In this document: positions 1 to 6,600 of the stretch, one piece after another | How the letters are laid out: every line of letters begins with the position of its first letter | Position numbering within the stretch: position 1 is the stretch's first letter | Assembly (NCBI GenBank): GCA_002402165.1 | Contig: NVVI01000009.1 | Span: 62,327-69,232, forward strand | DNA: 6,906 bases | Reading direction: 5' to 3' | Origin: Flavobacteriales bacterium | GTDB taxonomy: Bacteria > Bacteroidota > Bacteroidia > Flavobacteriales_E > Vicingaceae | Made by a program: the position numbers and the translations under genes | Notes under the pieces: model-generated | What the model was told of the DNA's origin: nothing | The model's database searches: none | The model's input: the letters and a program-made list of their open reading frames with translations, nothing else

Positions 1-1433
1 TTGTCAGAAAAAGATAATATAAAGTCGTCACCTTTTTTAGATATAGATATGTTTAATAATCCTTTCTTTTTTTTATCAAATGCATATTTATAGGAGTTTG
101 TTGCGAGTTCGTTCATTATCAACCCTAAAGGCATCATTGAATCCATATTAAAGGATAAATTATCTGGAATTTGGATAGAATTAGAAATAAAAATTCCTGG
201 TTTCCCCATAGTACTATCAATAAATGAAATCAATTGTTCAACGTAACCTTTTACGTTTATATTAGTTAAATCATCAGTTCCATAAAGTTTTTGGTGAACT
301 AAAGACATCGATTTTATTCGACCTTTAATTTCATCTATAGCTATGATTACCTTTTTATCAGTTTGTTCATTTATTTGTAAGTTTAATAAGCTAGAAATAA
401 TTTGCATGTTATTTTTAACTCGATGATGAATTTCTTTTATTAATATTTGAACATTGCTCAAACTACCTTCAAGTTGTTGGTTTTTTACAGCTATCTCATG
501 ATGTGCAAGTGCCAGTTTCAAATTCAATTTATTGTATCTGAAAAATTGTATTAATGTAACTATGCAAACCAAGCAAAGTAAACAAAACCATAGATATGTT
601 ATAATTGCCAACTTGTTATTTTTGTGTCTCTCCATTTTGTACGCAGAGCCTATTTTTATTTTTAAACCAAAAAAATCTACATTGCTATAAACAAAGTCCT
701 TACTTTTTGCCTTAAAATTTTTAAAGTATTGGTCGTCTCGTTTTGCACTATGAATAGCTGTCCCGTCATAAACAACTTCTCTTGTGAAATTCACAGTATC
801 TCTAAGGGTAAAACTATGAACAAAATTACTGTCACTTCCTTCTTTGTATGAGTAGTCTAAAAGGTATTTTACATTTAATACTGGAGCAATATATCCCATG
901 ACCTTATTATCCTTATTTCTTGCGGAGAAATTAAATGGAAAAGCTGCCCAGCCTTCCATTAAATTAATAGGATCAAAAAGACTAATATTGTCTTCGAGCA
1001 TTAATTTGTTAAGTTTTTCAATTTCAAAATGAGGTCTTAATGTTCCAACATTAGTTCCTTTCAATTTAAATGGATCAATTTCATATGGGGTTACCGTATA
1101 TTGAAAAATTTGATTCGTATCGACCCAAGAAACAATAATAGAATCTTTAAAATCAATGTCTTTTATCAAATCTTGTAAATACGCTTGCATTTGAATTTCT
1201 TCTGGAAAATTCTCTGAGTTTTCTATGTAAGCTCGAAGAGAGGAAACTACAGTTGAATATACATTTATTCCAGTTTTTATCTTTAATACAGTTTCAGAAT
1301 GAACTCTATTTAGTCTATCTATTCTTTGTTTTTCTTCAGCTTCTTGATTTGAATTTAATAACAATTGTAATACAATCACTCCTACCAATAAGGCAATCAC
1401 TAAAAAGAAGTGGTATTTAAATTTTTTAATCAT
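1..1433 (-). CDS. Sensor histidine kinase, HisKA_2 type with CHASE-like sensor domain (3' end cut by window)
   Basis: This is a membrane-bound two-component sensor kinase that autophosphorylates on histidine and passes phosphate to a response regulator, which is not in the window. The 477 complete codons visible begin at an ATG giving MIKKFKYHFF, followed by a membrane segment at about residues 8-26. Residues 27-274 form an extracytoplasmic domain. Its layout (SSLRAYIENS near 64-73, a stretch ending GTNVGTLRPHFE near 126-137, then GYIAPVLNVKYLLD near 180-193) suggests a CHASE-like ligand sensor, but that is tentative. A second membrane segment lies at about 275-297, followed by a short coiled linker. 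The dimerisation box KEIHHRVKNNMQ (333-344), with its HH pair, is diagnostic of HisKA_2 kinases. The ATPase N-box LGLIMNELATNSYKYAF (436-452) is intact, and the last whole codon is an Asp that fits the start of the DxGxG box. No frameshift is seen. It starts 67 bases after ndk and may share its transcript. The ligand is unknown. Confidence 0.88.
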   Translation of the reverse strand, partial: MIKKFKYHFFLVIALLVGVIVLQLLLNSNQEAEEKQRIDRLNRVHSETVLKIKTGINVYSTVVSSLRAYIENSENFPEEIQMQAYLQDLIKDIDFKDSIIVSWVDTNQIFQYTVTPYEIDPFKLKGTNVGTLRPHFEIEKLNKLMLEDNISLFDPINLMEGWAAFPFNFSARNKDNKVMGYIAPVLNVKYLLDYSYKEGSDSNFVHSFTLRDTVNFTREVVYDGTAIHSAKRDDQYFKNFKAKSKDFVYSNVDFFGLKIKIGSAYKMERHKNNKLAIITYLWFCLLCLVCIVTLIQFFRYNKLNLKLALAHHEIAVKNQQLEGSLSNVQILIKEIHHRVKNNMQIISSLLNLQINEQTDKKVIIAIDEIKGRIKSMSLVHQKLYGTDDLTNINVKGYVEQLISFIDSTMGKPGIFISNSIQIPDNLSFNMDSMMPLGLIMNELATNSYKYAFDKKKKGLLNISISKKGDDFILSFSD

Positions 1434-1452
1434 CAATAAAAAAATCAATAAT

Positions 1453-1489
1453 GTTGAGGGGTTTCAATTCGGCTCCGTTCTCAGGAAGG
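1453..1489. repeat. Degenerate dispersed-repeat-like element between ndk and the kinase gene
   Basis: Read on the minus strand, this stretch runs from CCTTCCTGAGAACGGAGCC into CGAATTGAAACCCCTCAAC. It is more GC-rich than its surroundings and matches no gene. It shares the core TCCTGAG followed by CGAA with the element at 1947-1971 on the other side of ndk. It resembles, from memory, the family of short GTCATxCTGAGCGGAGxCGAA-type repeats scattered through many Bacteroidota genomes. It has only weak self-complementarity (TTGA/TCAA at 1454-1467 and CGG/CCG at 1470-1477), so it is not a convincing terminator. Family membership is an inference. Confidence 0.35.
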
Positions 1490-1500
1490 TATGCTTTGTT

Positions 1501-1920
1501 TTAATGCTTTTCGTTAGCAGTAAAATGGAAATTAGATTCTATTTCAGCATTTTCATCACTATCAGATCCGTGTACTGCATTTGCAGAAATGTCTGTAGCA
1601 TATTTTTTTCTAATTGTACCTTCAGCAGCATCTTCAGGATTGGTAGCACCAATTAATGTTCTAAAATCTTCAACAGCATTGTCTTTTTCTAAAATAACAG
1701 CTACAATTGGTCCTCCAGACATGTAATCAACTAACTCACCATAGAAAGGTCTTTCTTTGTGTACTTCGTAAAATTCTCCAGCAACTTCTTTAGAAAGCTG
1801 CGTATATTTCATTGCAACGATTTTAAATCCTGCATCGTTAATCATTTTTAAAATTCCACCAATGTAGTTTTTCTCAACCGCATCTGGTTTAATCATTGTA
1901 AAAGTTCTGTTTGTTGCCAT
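1501..1920 (-). CDS. ndk: Nucleoside diphosphate kinase
   Basis: This cytoplasmic enzyme transfers the gamma phosphate of ATP to nucleoside diphosphates through a phosphohistidine intermediate and so balances the NTP and dNTP pools. The protein is 139 residues, the usual length for a bacterial Ndk. The signature NAVHGSDS is at 114-121 with the catalytic histidine at 117. The other active-site residues fall at the classical positions: Lys11 (TMIKPDAV), Tyr51, Phe59, Arg87, Thr93, Arg104 and Asn114. The ATG at 1920 gives the expected [15 protein letters not shown] start and is preceded by an A-rich leader with no Shine-Dalgarno sequence, as is common in Bacteroidota. A -7-like box at 1988-1995 implies an untranslated leader of roughly 60 bases that contains the repeat at 1947-1971. 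The gene is intact and looks like an ordinary housekeeping copy. Confidence 0.98.
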   Translation of the reverse strand: MATNRTFTMIKPDAVEKNYIGGILKMINDAGFKIVAMKYTQLSKEVAGEFYEVHKERPFYGELVDYMSGGPIVAVILEKDNAVEDFRTLIGATNPEDAAEGTIRKKYATDISANAVHGSDSDENAEIESNFHFTANEKH

Positions 1921-1946
1921 TGTATATGTTTTTTTTCTAGTTTTTT

Positions 1947-1971
1947 ATCCTTCGACAGGCTCAGGATGACA
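1947..1971. repeat. Short dispersed repeat element with hairpin potential in the ndk leader
   Basis: On the minus strand this reads TGTCATCCTGAG, then CC, then TGTCGAAGGAT. It contains a perfect 5-bp inverted repeat, ATCCT at 1947-1951 against AGGAT at 1963-1967, with an 11-base loop. It stands out as GC-rich in an AT-rich spacer. From memory, near-identical TGTCATCCTGAGC...GTCGAAGGA strings recur as intergenic repeats in many bacterial genomes, Bacteroidota included; copy number here cannot be seen from one window. It starts about 26 bases upstream of the ndk start codon and downstream of the candidate -7 box, so it would be transcribed in the ndk leader. Confidence 0.6.
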
Positions 1972-1987
1972 AATGTTTAATTGGCGG

Positions 1988-1995
1988 CAAAAATA
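1988..1995 (-). promoter_or_regulatory. Candidate ndk promoter, -7 box
   Basis: On the minus strand the sequence is TATTTTTG, an exact match to the Bacteroidota housekeeping -7 consensus TAnnTTTG. It lies 68 bases upstream of the ndk ATG, in the only spacer that could hold this promoter. No clear TTTG-type -33 element is visible at the usual distance, so the call rests on the -7 match and the location. The transcription start would be near 1980. Confidence 0.4.
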
Positions 1996-2056
1996 GACTT
2001 AAAATTGATTAATTGATGCTGATAATTATATATTTTTAACAAATACACTCATATCA

Positions 2057-2081
2057 TTTGTTGTTTATTGACTTAGATTTG
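2057..2081 (+). promoter_or_regulatory. Candidate promoter for the cytochrome lipoprotein gene
   Basis: TAGATTTG at 2074-2081 is an exact match to the Bacteroidota -7 consensus TAnnTTTG, 37 bases upstream of the ATG at 2119. A TTTG at 2057-2060 could be the -33 element, but its 13-base spacing is shorter than the usual 17-23, so the upstream half is uncertain. Transcription would start near 2088 and give a leader of about 30 bases ending in the A-rich AATTAAGAAA before the start codon. Confidence 0.4.
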
Positions 2082-2118
2082 TACCGTAAAAAATTAGTGA
2101 ACCCTACAAATTAAGAAA

Positions 2119-2598
2119 ATGAAAAAAACAAGAACAACATTTGCTGTTTTAATGCTTGGAGTAATGATTTTCTCTTGCAGTCAACAACAAGAAGAGAAAG
2201 TAGATGAAATAGTAATAACAGAAGCTCCTATACAAGCAAAGGGAATGTCTCTAGACAAACGTATTTCTTTGGATTTGAACGAGATGCAAAAGAATCATCA
2301 ATTAAAAAATATGAGAAGTCATTTAGAAGCTATTCAGACTATTTTAACTTTAATTGCTAAAGATAATTATGATGAAGCTTCGGAAGTTGCTTATACCAAA
2401 CTAGGTTCAACTACTGAAATGAAATTGATGTGTGCTTCTTTTGGCAATGAGCGATTTGAAAATTTAGGATTAGACTTTCATAAAAGTGCTGATGAGATGA
2501 GTGAAGTTTTTAAACTTAAAGACAAAGATGAATCACTTAAAGCTATTTCTAACACTATGAATTACTGTGTAAGTTGTCATTCTACTTTTAGGCAATAA
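2119..2598 (+). CDS. Class II c-type cytochrome-like lipoprotein (cytochrome c'/c556 type)
   Basis: This is a predicted lipoprotein of 159 residues carrying one covalently bound haem. The signal peptide MKKTRTTFAVLMLGVMIFSC ends in a lipobox with the lipidated Cys at 20, followed by a polar, acidic stretch (SQQQEEKVDE) that would tether the domain to a membrane outside the cytoplasm. Residues about 46-159 look all-helical. The haem motif is at the very C-terminus, CVSCHSTFR at 150-158, with Cys150, Cys153 and His154. A C-terminal CxxCHxxFR is the hallmark of four-helix-bundle class II cytochromes (c' and c556). Met56 or Met65 in the first helix could be the sixth iron ligand, which would make it a c556-like electron carrier; without such a ligand, a gas-binding c' would be expected. 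The sequence alone does not decide. An extra Cys (105) is unpaired. The gene stands alone on the plus strand, so its redox partner is not visible. Confidence 0.8.
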   Translation: MKKTRTTFAVLMLGVMIFSCSQQQEEKVDEIVITEAPIQAKGMSLDKRISLDLNEMQKNHQLKNMRSHLEAIQTILTLIAKDNYDEASEVAYTKLGSTTEMKLMCASFGNERFENLGLDFHKSADEMSEVFKLKDKDESLKAISNTMNYCVSCHSTFRQ

Positions 2599-2602
2599 AT
2601 AT

Positions 2603-3013
2603 TCAATTAAAAATAGTAGCAACTAATTTTCGACTTCCACCACTGTTTCTAAATTCACACAAGTAAATGCCTTGCCAAGCACCTAAGTTCAATTTATGAT
2701 TAGTAATAGGGATGCTTATCGAGCTTCCAACCATACTCGATTTAATGTGAGCTGGCATATCATCACTTCCTTCAAAAGTGTGTTTGTAAAATGGCTCGTT
2801 CTCTTTTACAATGTGATTAAAACTGCTTTCAAAATCAGACAGTACTGTAGGGTCTGCATTTTCGTTAATGGTTAAACCAGCAGAAGTATGTTTAATAAAC
2901 AAATGAAGAACTCCTGTTTCAGGAAGTTCTTCAATGTTGTTTAGAATTTTTTCTGTTATGATATGAAATCCTCTAGAATACTCTTTTAAAGAAAATTCAA
3001 ATTGATTAATCAT
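2603..3013 (-). CDS. YjbQ family protein (UPF0047, secondary thiamine-phosphate synthase-like)
   Basis: This is a small cytoplasmic protein of 136 residues, the full length of the UPF0047/YjbQ family. Three family blocks are present: HTSAGLTINENADP at 42-55, HTFEGSDDMPAHIKSS at 78-93 with the conserved histidines 78 and 88, and IPITNHKLNLGAWQGIYL at 101-118 leading into CEFR. Family members carry the annotation 'secondary thiamine-phosphate synthase' because E. coli YjbQ shows weak activity of that kind; the physiological role is unsettled and is not shown here. The start codon overlaps the stop of the upstream permease-peptidase gene as ATGA (3010-3013), which points to translational coupling and co-expression with the ABC system. 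The 3' end faces the cytochrome gene with 4 bases between the two stop codons. Confidence 0.93.
   Translation of the reverse strand: MINQFEFSLKEYSRGFHIITEKILNNIEELPETGVLHLFIKHTSAGLTINENADPTVLSDFESSFNHIVKENEPFYKHTFEGSDDMPAHIKSSMVGSSISIPITNHKLNLGAWQGIYLCEFRNSGGSRKLVATIFN
3010..3013 (-). promoter_or_regulatory. ATGA stop/start overlap (translational coupling)
   Basis: On the minus strand the four bases read ATGA. The TGA ends the permease-peptidase gene and the ATG starts the YjbQ gene one base earlier in another frame. Ribosomes finishing the first gene can restart on the second. This supports one transcript for both and confirms the chosen YjbQ start. Confidence 0.8.
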
Positions 3014-6000
3014 TCTAATTTGGTAATGGTTTTCACGTTATCTTTAATGTTTCGTTCAATTAAGATTCTACGAGGATCAATAGCTGCTTTAGCTGGAATT
3101 GAATCAACTGTAAATTTAAAGTTCATTTCATTCTTATTAAATCGAACTCGTTCATGATACATTAATTTTTCTTCATCACTATCCGCATAAACACCTATAT
3201 CTACCCAGTCATCAAAATCTACTTTGATTTCTTTTCCAATTGTATCTGCTTTTATTTTATAAGCCTCAACATCCATAGACACTTCGTATTTTCCATCTGA
3301 TAATTCAGTATAATTAGCTTCTTTCAATCTGTAATCATATAAAGTAATTTCTTTAAACCAGTCAGTAATCAAGTAGTTTAATGAGTCAGGAACTTGAATT
3401 TCTAGATGTCTTAAAAAGTCTAATGAAGTAGGATAGGGCGGTTTTGTATAACGATATTCCTCCAAAAAGCTTTTCATAGCATTGTTTACTTTATCTTCTC
3501 CAATATAATCTTGTAGCGCATAAAGTAGAACACTCCCTTTTCCGTAATGGATGTATTGCTGATTTTCGACTTTATATAAAGGAAGTTCTTTTTTCTGTTC
3601 AAAACTTCGTCCAGTTAAATAACGGTCATAATCATACTTTAAAAAGTTTTTCATTTTTATATCATCTTTTACAGAATGCTTCATTACCATTAATGAAGAG
3701 TATTCTGCAAAGCTTTCTGAGAACATTGTCGCTCCTTGCATAGTTGCTCCAACAACTTGATGAGCCCACCATTGATGAGCCATTTCATGTGCAATTACAG
3801 CATCAATAACATTATTATCATCTTCATCTTCTAAGTCAGTAATAAATCCAAATGACTCTGAATAAGGCATTGTGCCGGGGAATGCTTGAGCAAATGTTGC
3901 ATACCTCGGAAACTCTACTATACGAGCTTGCTTATGATAGTAAGGACCAAAATTATCTATGTAATACTTCAATGATTTTTCAACTGCAGCAGTCATCATG
4001 TCTATATTGTAACTGTGTGCTTTATCATAATAAACTTCAATATCAATACCATTCCATTTCTTACGAGCAACTTCATATCTAGCTGACATAAAGTTGATGA
4101 AATTTTGAGAGGTATGATCCAGTTTATAATGGAAATATTTCCTGTCATTTTCTGTCCATTCTTTTACTAAGGTTCCTGGAGCAATTGCAATTTGATCAGT
4201 TGAAGTAGAAATAATCGTCTCTACATTAATATAATCTGACATGCCATTGGATAAGTAGTTGTTGTTACATTCTCTACCACAGTCTTGTGTAAGTTTAGGC
4301 ATTCGTTCTTTTTCTGGTAGGTCGTTCTTTTTACGGTCTTGTTTGTCTCCAAGCTCGTAACTATCATTGTATCCAATGGAAGGCAGTATCGAAAAATTAT
4401 TAATAAAAGTTCCATTTTTTGCTATACTACTATTACCTGAACCATTTTCAAACCCTTTACTGATATAGGATGCTTCAACTACCATTTTCATTTTCTGGTT
4501 TGGAGCTAAAGGTGTCTTAAGTTTGTAGATTAAATAACCTAAGTCTTTGTCTTCAAATACTAATTCAGCATTTTCAAGGTGGATTTTTATATTCCAACTA
4601 TCATCTATAATTAAATGTAAAGAATCAATTGTTTGGTTTGTTTCATTTTTAAGAATGAGACCAGACTTGGCCAATAGATTTCTTTTTTCAGGAAAAATAT
4701 CAATCAGATATTTAGCGTGAATTATTTTTGGTTGAGGAATTCCTTCATATTTTTTAAACTCTTTTTCATACCTGATTTGGTCATCTTCTCTTTTATCACT
4801 ACTCTCGTAAGAATTTAATACTTGAGTGTTGTAATACACAAAACTTGCAGTACCCAACCAAAGAATAGTAATCAAGGATAAGCCTATTGCATATTTTGGT
4901 GTTAGATGTTTTTTAGCCGATTTTAATCTATTTTTAAATCCAAATGTTACACCTCTTACCCAAATTAATCCGACAAGAGCAAGTAACAATACGCCAAATA
5001 GTATCCAATATAGATTAAACCAGTTGTGACTAATTAAGCTAGCTCCAAATCCATTCATGTCAGAATATCGATAGGAAGGAGAAGAACCTAAATTAATCAT
5101 ATTCGATTGCCATTCAAATACTAGCATTAGAATATCTAATAAAAAAAGCATTAGAATAGATACAAAATAGGCAATGTATTTACTGTTTAGTACTACTTGT
5201 AAAAAAACAAATATTAACGACCAAATAATATACATTGGTAAAGCACTATAAATAAAATCTTGGAAGTAAACACCGAGTTCAATATTTGTATAACCATTCA
5301 ATAATTGATATACAATACCAGCTAGAATAAAGAACAGATTTAAAGAAATACCAACACATATTAATGAAACGGTTTTTGCGACCAACGAAATAATTGAGTT
5401 ATGAGGAGTAGCATCAACTACTTCATTGATGTGACTATCTCTATCTCTCCAAACTAATTCTCCACTAAAAAACACTAAAATAATAAGTACAAACAACGCA
5501 GTAATACCATTGATTGTATCCATCATTTTATAAGTAACAGGGTAGGACTGTAGTCCAAAATACTCAAAACCGCCCCATAAATTGACAGTTAGTAATAATG
5601 CGCTAATTACAAATAAAATTTTAAAGAGGTTACTTTTAACTATGCTGTAAAAGTTGATAATAAAAAAGCTTCTAAATTGTTTTATGGTTCCATTAGAATT
5701 AAAAATACCTATTGTATTTGGTTTAGCTATTATGGTTTCTGTAAGCTCATCAATTTCTTTTTCTTTTGATTTTTTCACTTTTTTATTCTTAGCAATAAAA
5801 CTAAAAGAGAAATAAGAAAGACCAAGTACAATAGAACCAACTATAACCCAAATAATTCTATTGATGAGTAATAATCCTCCAAATTGAGCTCCTTGAGCAT
5901 TTTTTTCAGAAGGGGTTAGGTACTTAGTATCAATAGAGAAAGCATCAGTTCCAAACATGTCTATTAAGGCACCCATTGTCTCATTATCTAAATCAGAGGT

Positions 6001-6591
6001 TAGGGTTCCGGCAACAGAATTTACAACGATAATTACAATGGTGCCAAGGAAAGATATGATAGTATTCTTCCATTTTGTTGCCATGGCAAAAATGATTGCT
6101 CCAGCAAAAAACATATTTGGAAGGATAAATAAGAGGTAGCTATTCAATAAAGTTTCGAAATAAAAAGGACCAATACGTTCTGCATCAATTTGTCCAGAGA
6201 GAGGACCAATTTCAGCACCAATTAAAAATCCTAGATAAATCCCTATTAAAGGTACGGTAGATAAAACGAGTGCTCCAGTAAACCGACCAAAATAATATCC
6301 AGATTTATTAATTGGACTTGTAAATAGTATTTCATTAAAATTGTGTTTAAAATCTCTAAGTGCTGCATTGTTAAAGAAAGCTGTAGAAATTAATAATGAT
6401 AAAAGTGAAAAAGCAGCTATTAACTGGGTGATAGTGTGTGGTGAGTTAGCAAACTCGTTTCCAGTAGAACCAATTGTTTCACCAAAAATAACGATTAACG
6501 CTCCAAAGAGTGTCATCATCAAAACAAAAACATAGATCATTGGCCTTAATAAAGCAGTACCAATTTCTTTTAGAAAAAATTCTTTGAACAT
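3010..6591 (-). CDS. ABC-2-type permease fused to an M1-family zinc aminopeptidase domain
   Basis: This 1193-residue protein combines a transporter membrane unit with a peptidase. Residues 1-546 hold about twelve membrane segments in two sets of six (about 16-262 and 322-546), separated by a charged linker rich in Lys and Glu (268-290), like two ABC-2 permease halves. A thirteenth segment at about 567-588 follows a basic stretch (GFKNRLKSAKKHLTPK, 551-566), so residues 590-1193 should lie outside the cytoplasm. That part is M1-like: zinc site HEMAH at 935-939 followed by WW, third zinc ligand probably Glu959 in SESFAEY, and probable catalytic Tyr1016 in HYGKGS. The GxMEN substrate motif is replaced by GTMPYSES (906-913), and the spacing from HEMAH to Glu959 is 19 residues instead of 18. 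A CGREC motif lies at 771-775. The ATPase gene ends 9 bases upstream and YjbQ overlaps downstream. I recall this fusion being annotated in Bacteroidota, but its substrate is unknown. Confidence 0.93.
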   Translation of the reverse strand: MFKEFFLKEIGTALLRPMIYVFVLMMTLFGALIVIFGETIGSTGNEFANSPHTITQLIAAFSLLSLLISTAFFNNAALRDFKHNFNEILFTSPINKSGYYFGRFTGALVLSTVPLIGIYLGFLIGAEIGPLSGQIDAERIGPFYFETLLNSYLLFILPNMFFAGAIIFAMATKWKNTIISFLGTIVIIVVNSVAGTLTSDLDNETMGALIDMFGTDAFSIDTKYLTPSEKNAQGAQFGGLLLINRIIWVIVGSIVLGLSYFSFSFIAKNKKVKKSKEKEIDELTETIIAKPNTIGIFNSNGTIKQFRSFFIINFYSIVKSNLFKILFVISALLLTVNLWGGFEYFGLQSYPVTYKMMDTINGITALFVLIILVFFSGELVWRDRDSHINEVVDATPHNSIISLVAKTVSLICVGISLNLFFILAGIVYQLLNGYTNIELGVYFQDFIYSALPMYIIWSLIFVFLQVVLNSKYIAYFVSILMLFLLDILMLVFEWQSNMINLGSSPSYRYSDMNGFGASLISHNWFNLYWILFGVLLLALVGLIWVRGVTFGFKNRLKSAKKHLTPKYAIGLSLITILWLGTASFVYYNTQVLNSYESSDKREDDQIRYEKEFKKYEGIPQPKIIHAKYLIDIFPEKRNLLAKSGLILKNETNQTIDSLHLIIDDSWNIKIHLENAELVFEDKDLGYLIYKLKTPLAPNQKMKMVVEASYISKGFENGSGNSSIAKNGTFINNFSILPSIGYNDSYELGDKQDRKKNDLPEKERMPKLTQDCGRECNNNYLSNGMSDYINVETIISTSTDQIAIAPGTLVKEWTENDRKYFHYKLDHTSQNFINFMSARYEVARKKWNGIDIEVYYDKAHSYNIDMMTAAVEKSLKYYIDNFGPYYHKQARIVEFPRYATFAQAFPGTMPYSESFGFITDLEDEDDNNVIDAVIAHEMAHQWWAHQVVGATMQGATMFSESFAEYSSLMVMKHSVKDDIKMKNFLKYDYDRYLTGRSFEQKKELPLYKVENQQYIHYGKGSVLLYALQDYIGEDKVNNAMKSFLEEYRYTKPPYPTSLDFLRHLEIQVPDSLNYLITDWFKEITLYDYRLKEANYTELSDGKYEVSMDVEAYKIKADTIGKEIKVDFDDWVDIGVYADSDEEKLMYHERVRFNKNEMNFKFTVDSIPAKAAIDPRRILIERNIKDNVKTITKLE

Positions 6592-6600
6592 GGTTAAGAT

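Noticed and set aside
1454..1477. Rho-independent terminator after ndk
   Set aside because: Only 3-4 bp stems can be drawn and no T-run directly follows a stem on the minus strand.
1926..1946. Long T-run as a terminator for a plus-strand transcript
   Set aside because: On the minus strand it is the A-rich leader just upstream of ndk, and no plus-strand gene ends here.
3852..4082. Plus-strand open frame of 76 codons opposite the peptidase domain
   Set aside because: It lies wholly antisense to the conserved HEMAH-containing region, has no recognisable domain and no promoter.
4221..4415. Minus-strand open frame of 64 codons inside the permease-peptidase gene
   Set aside because: It is an out-of-frame shadow of the long coding frame, with an unstructured composition.
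5957..6139. Plus-strand open frame of 60 codons opposite the permease
   Set aside because: Antisense to membrane segments; its content follows from the opposite strand.
6341..6535. Plus-strand open frame of 64 codons opposite the permease
   Set aside because: Antisense to the first membrane segments, no family resemblance.
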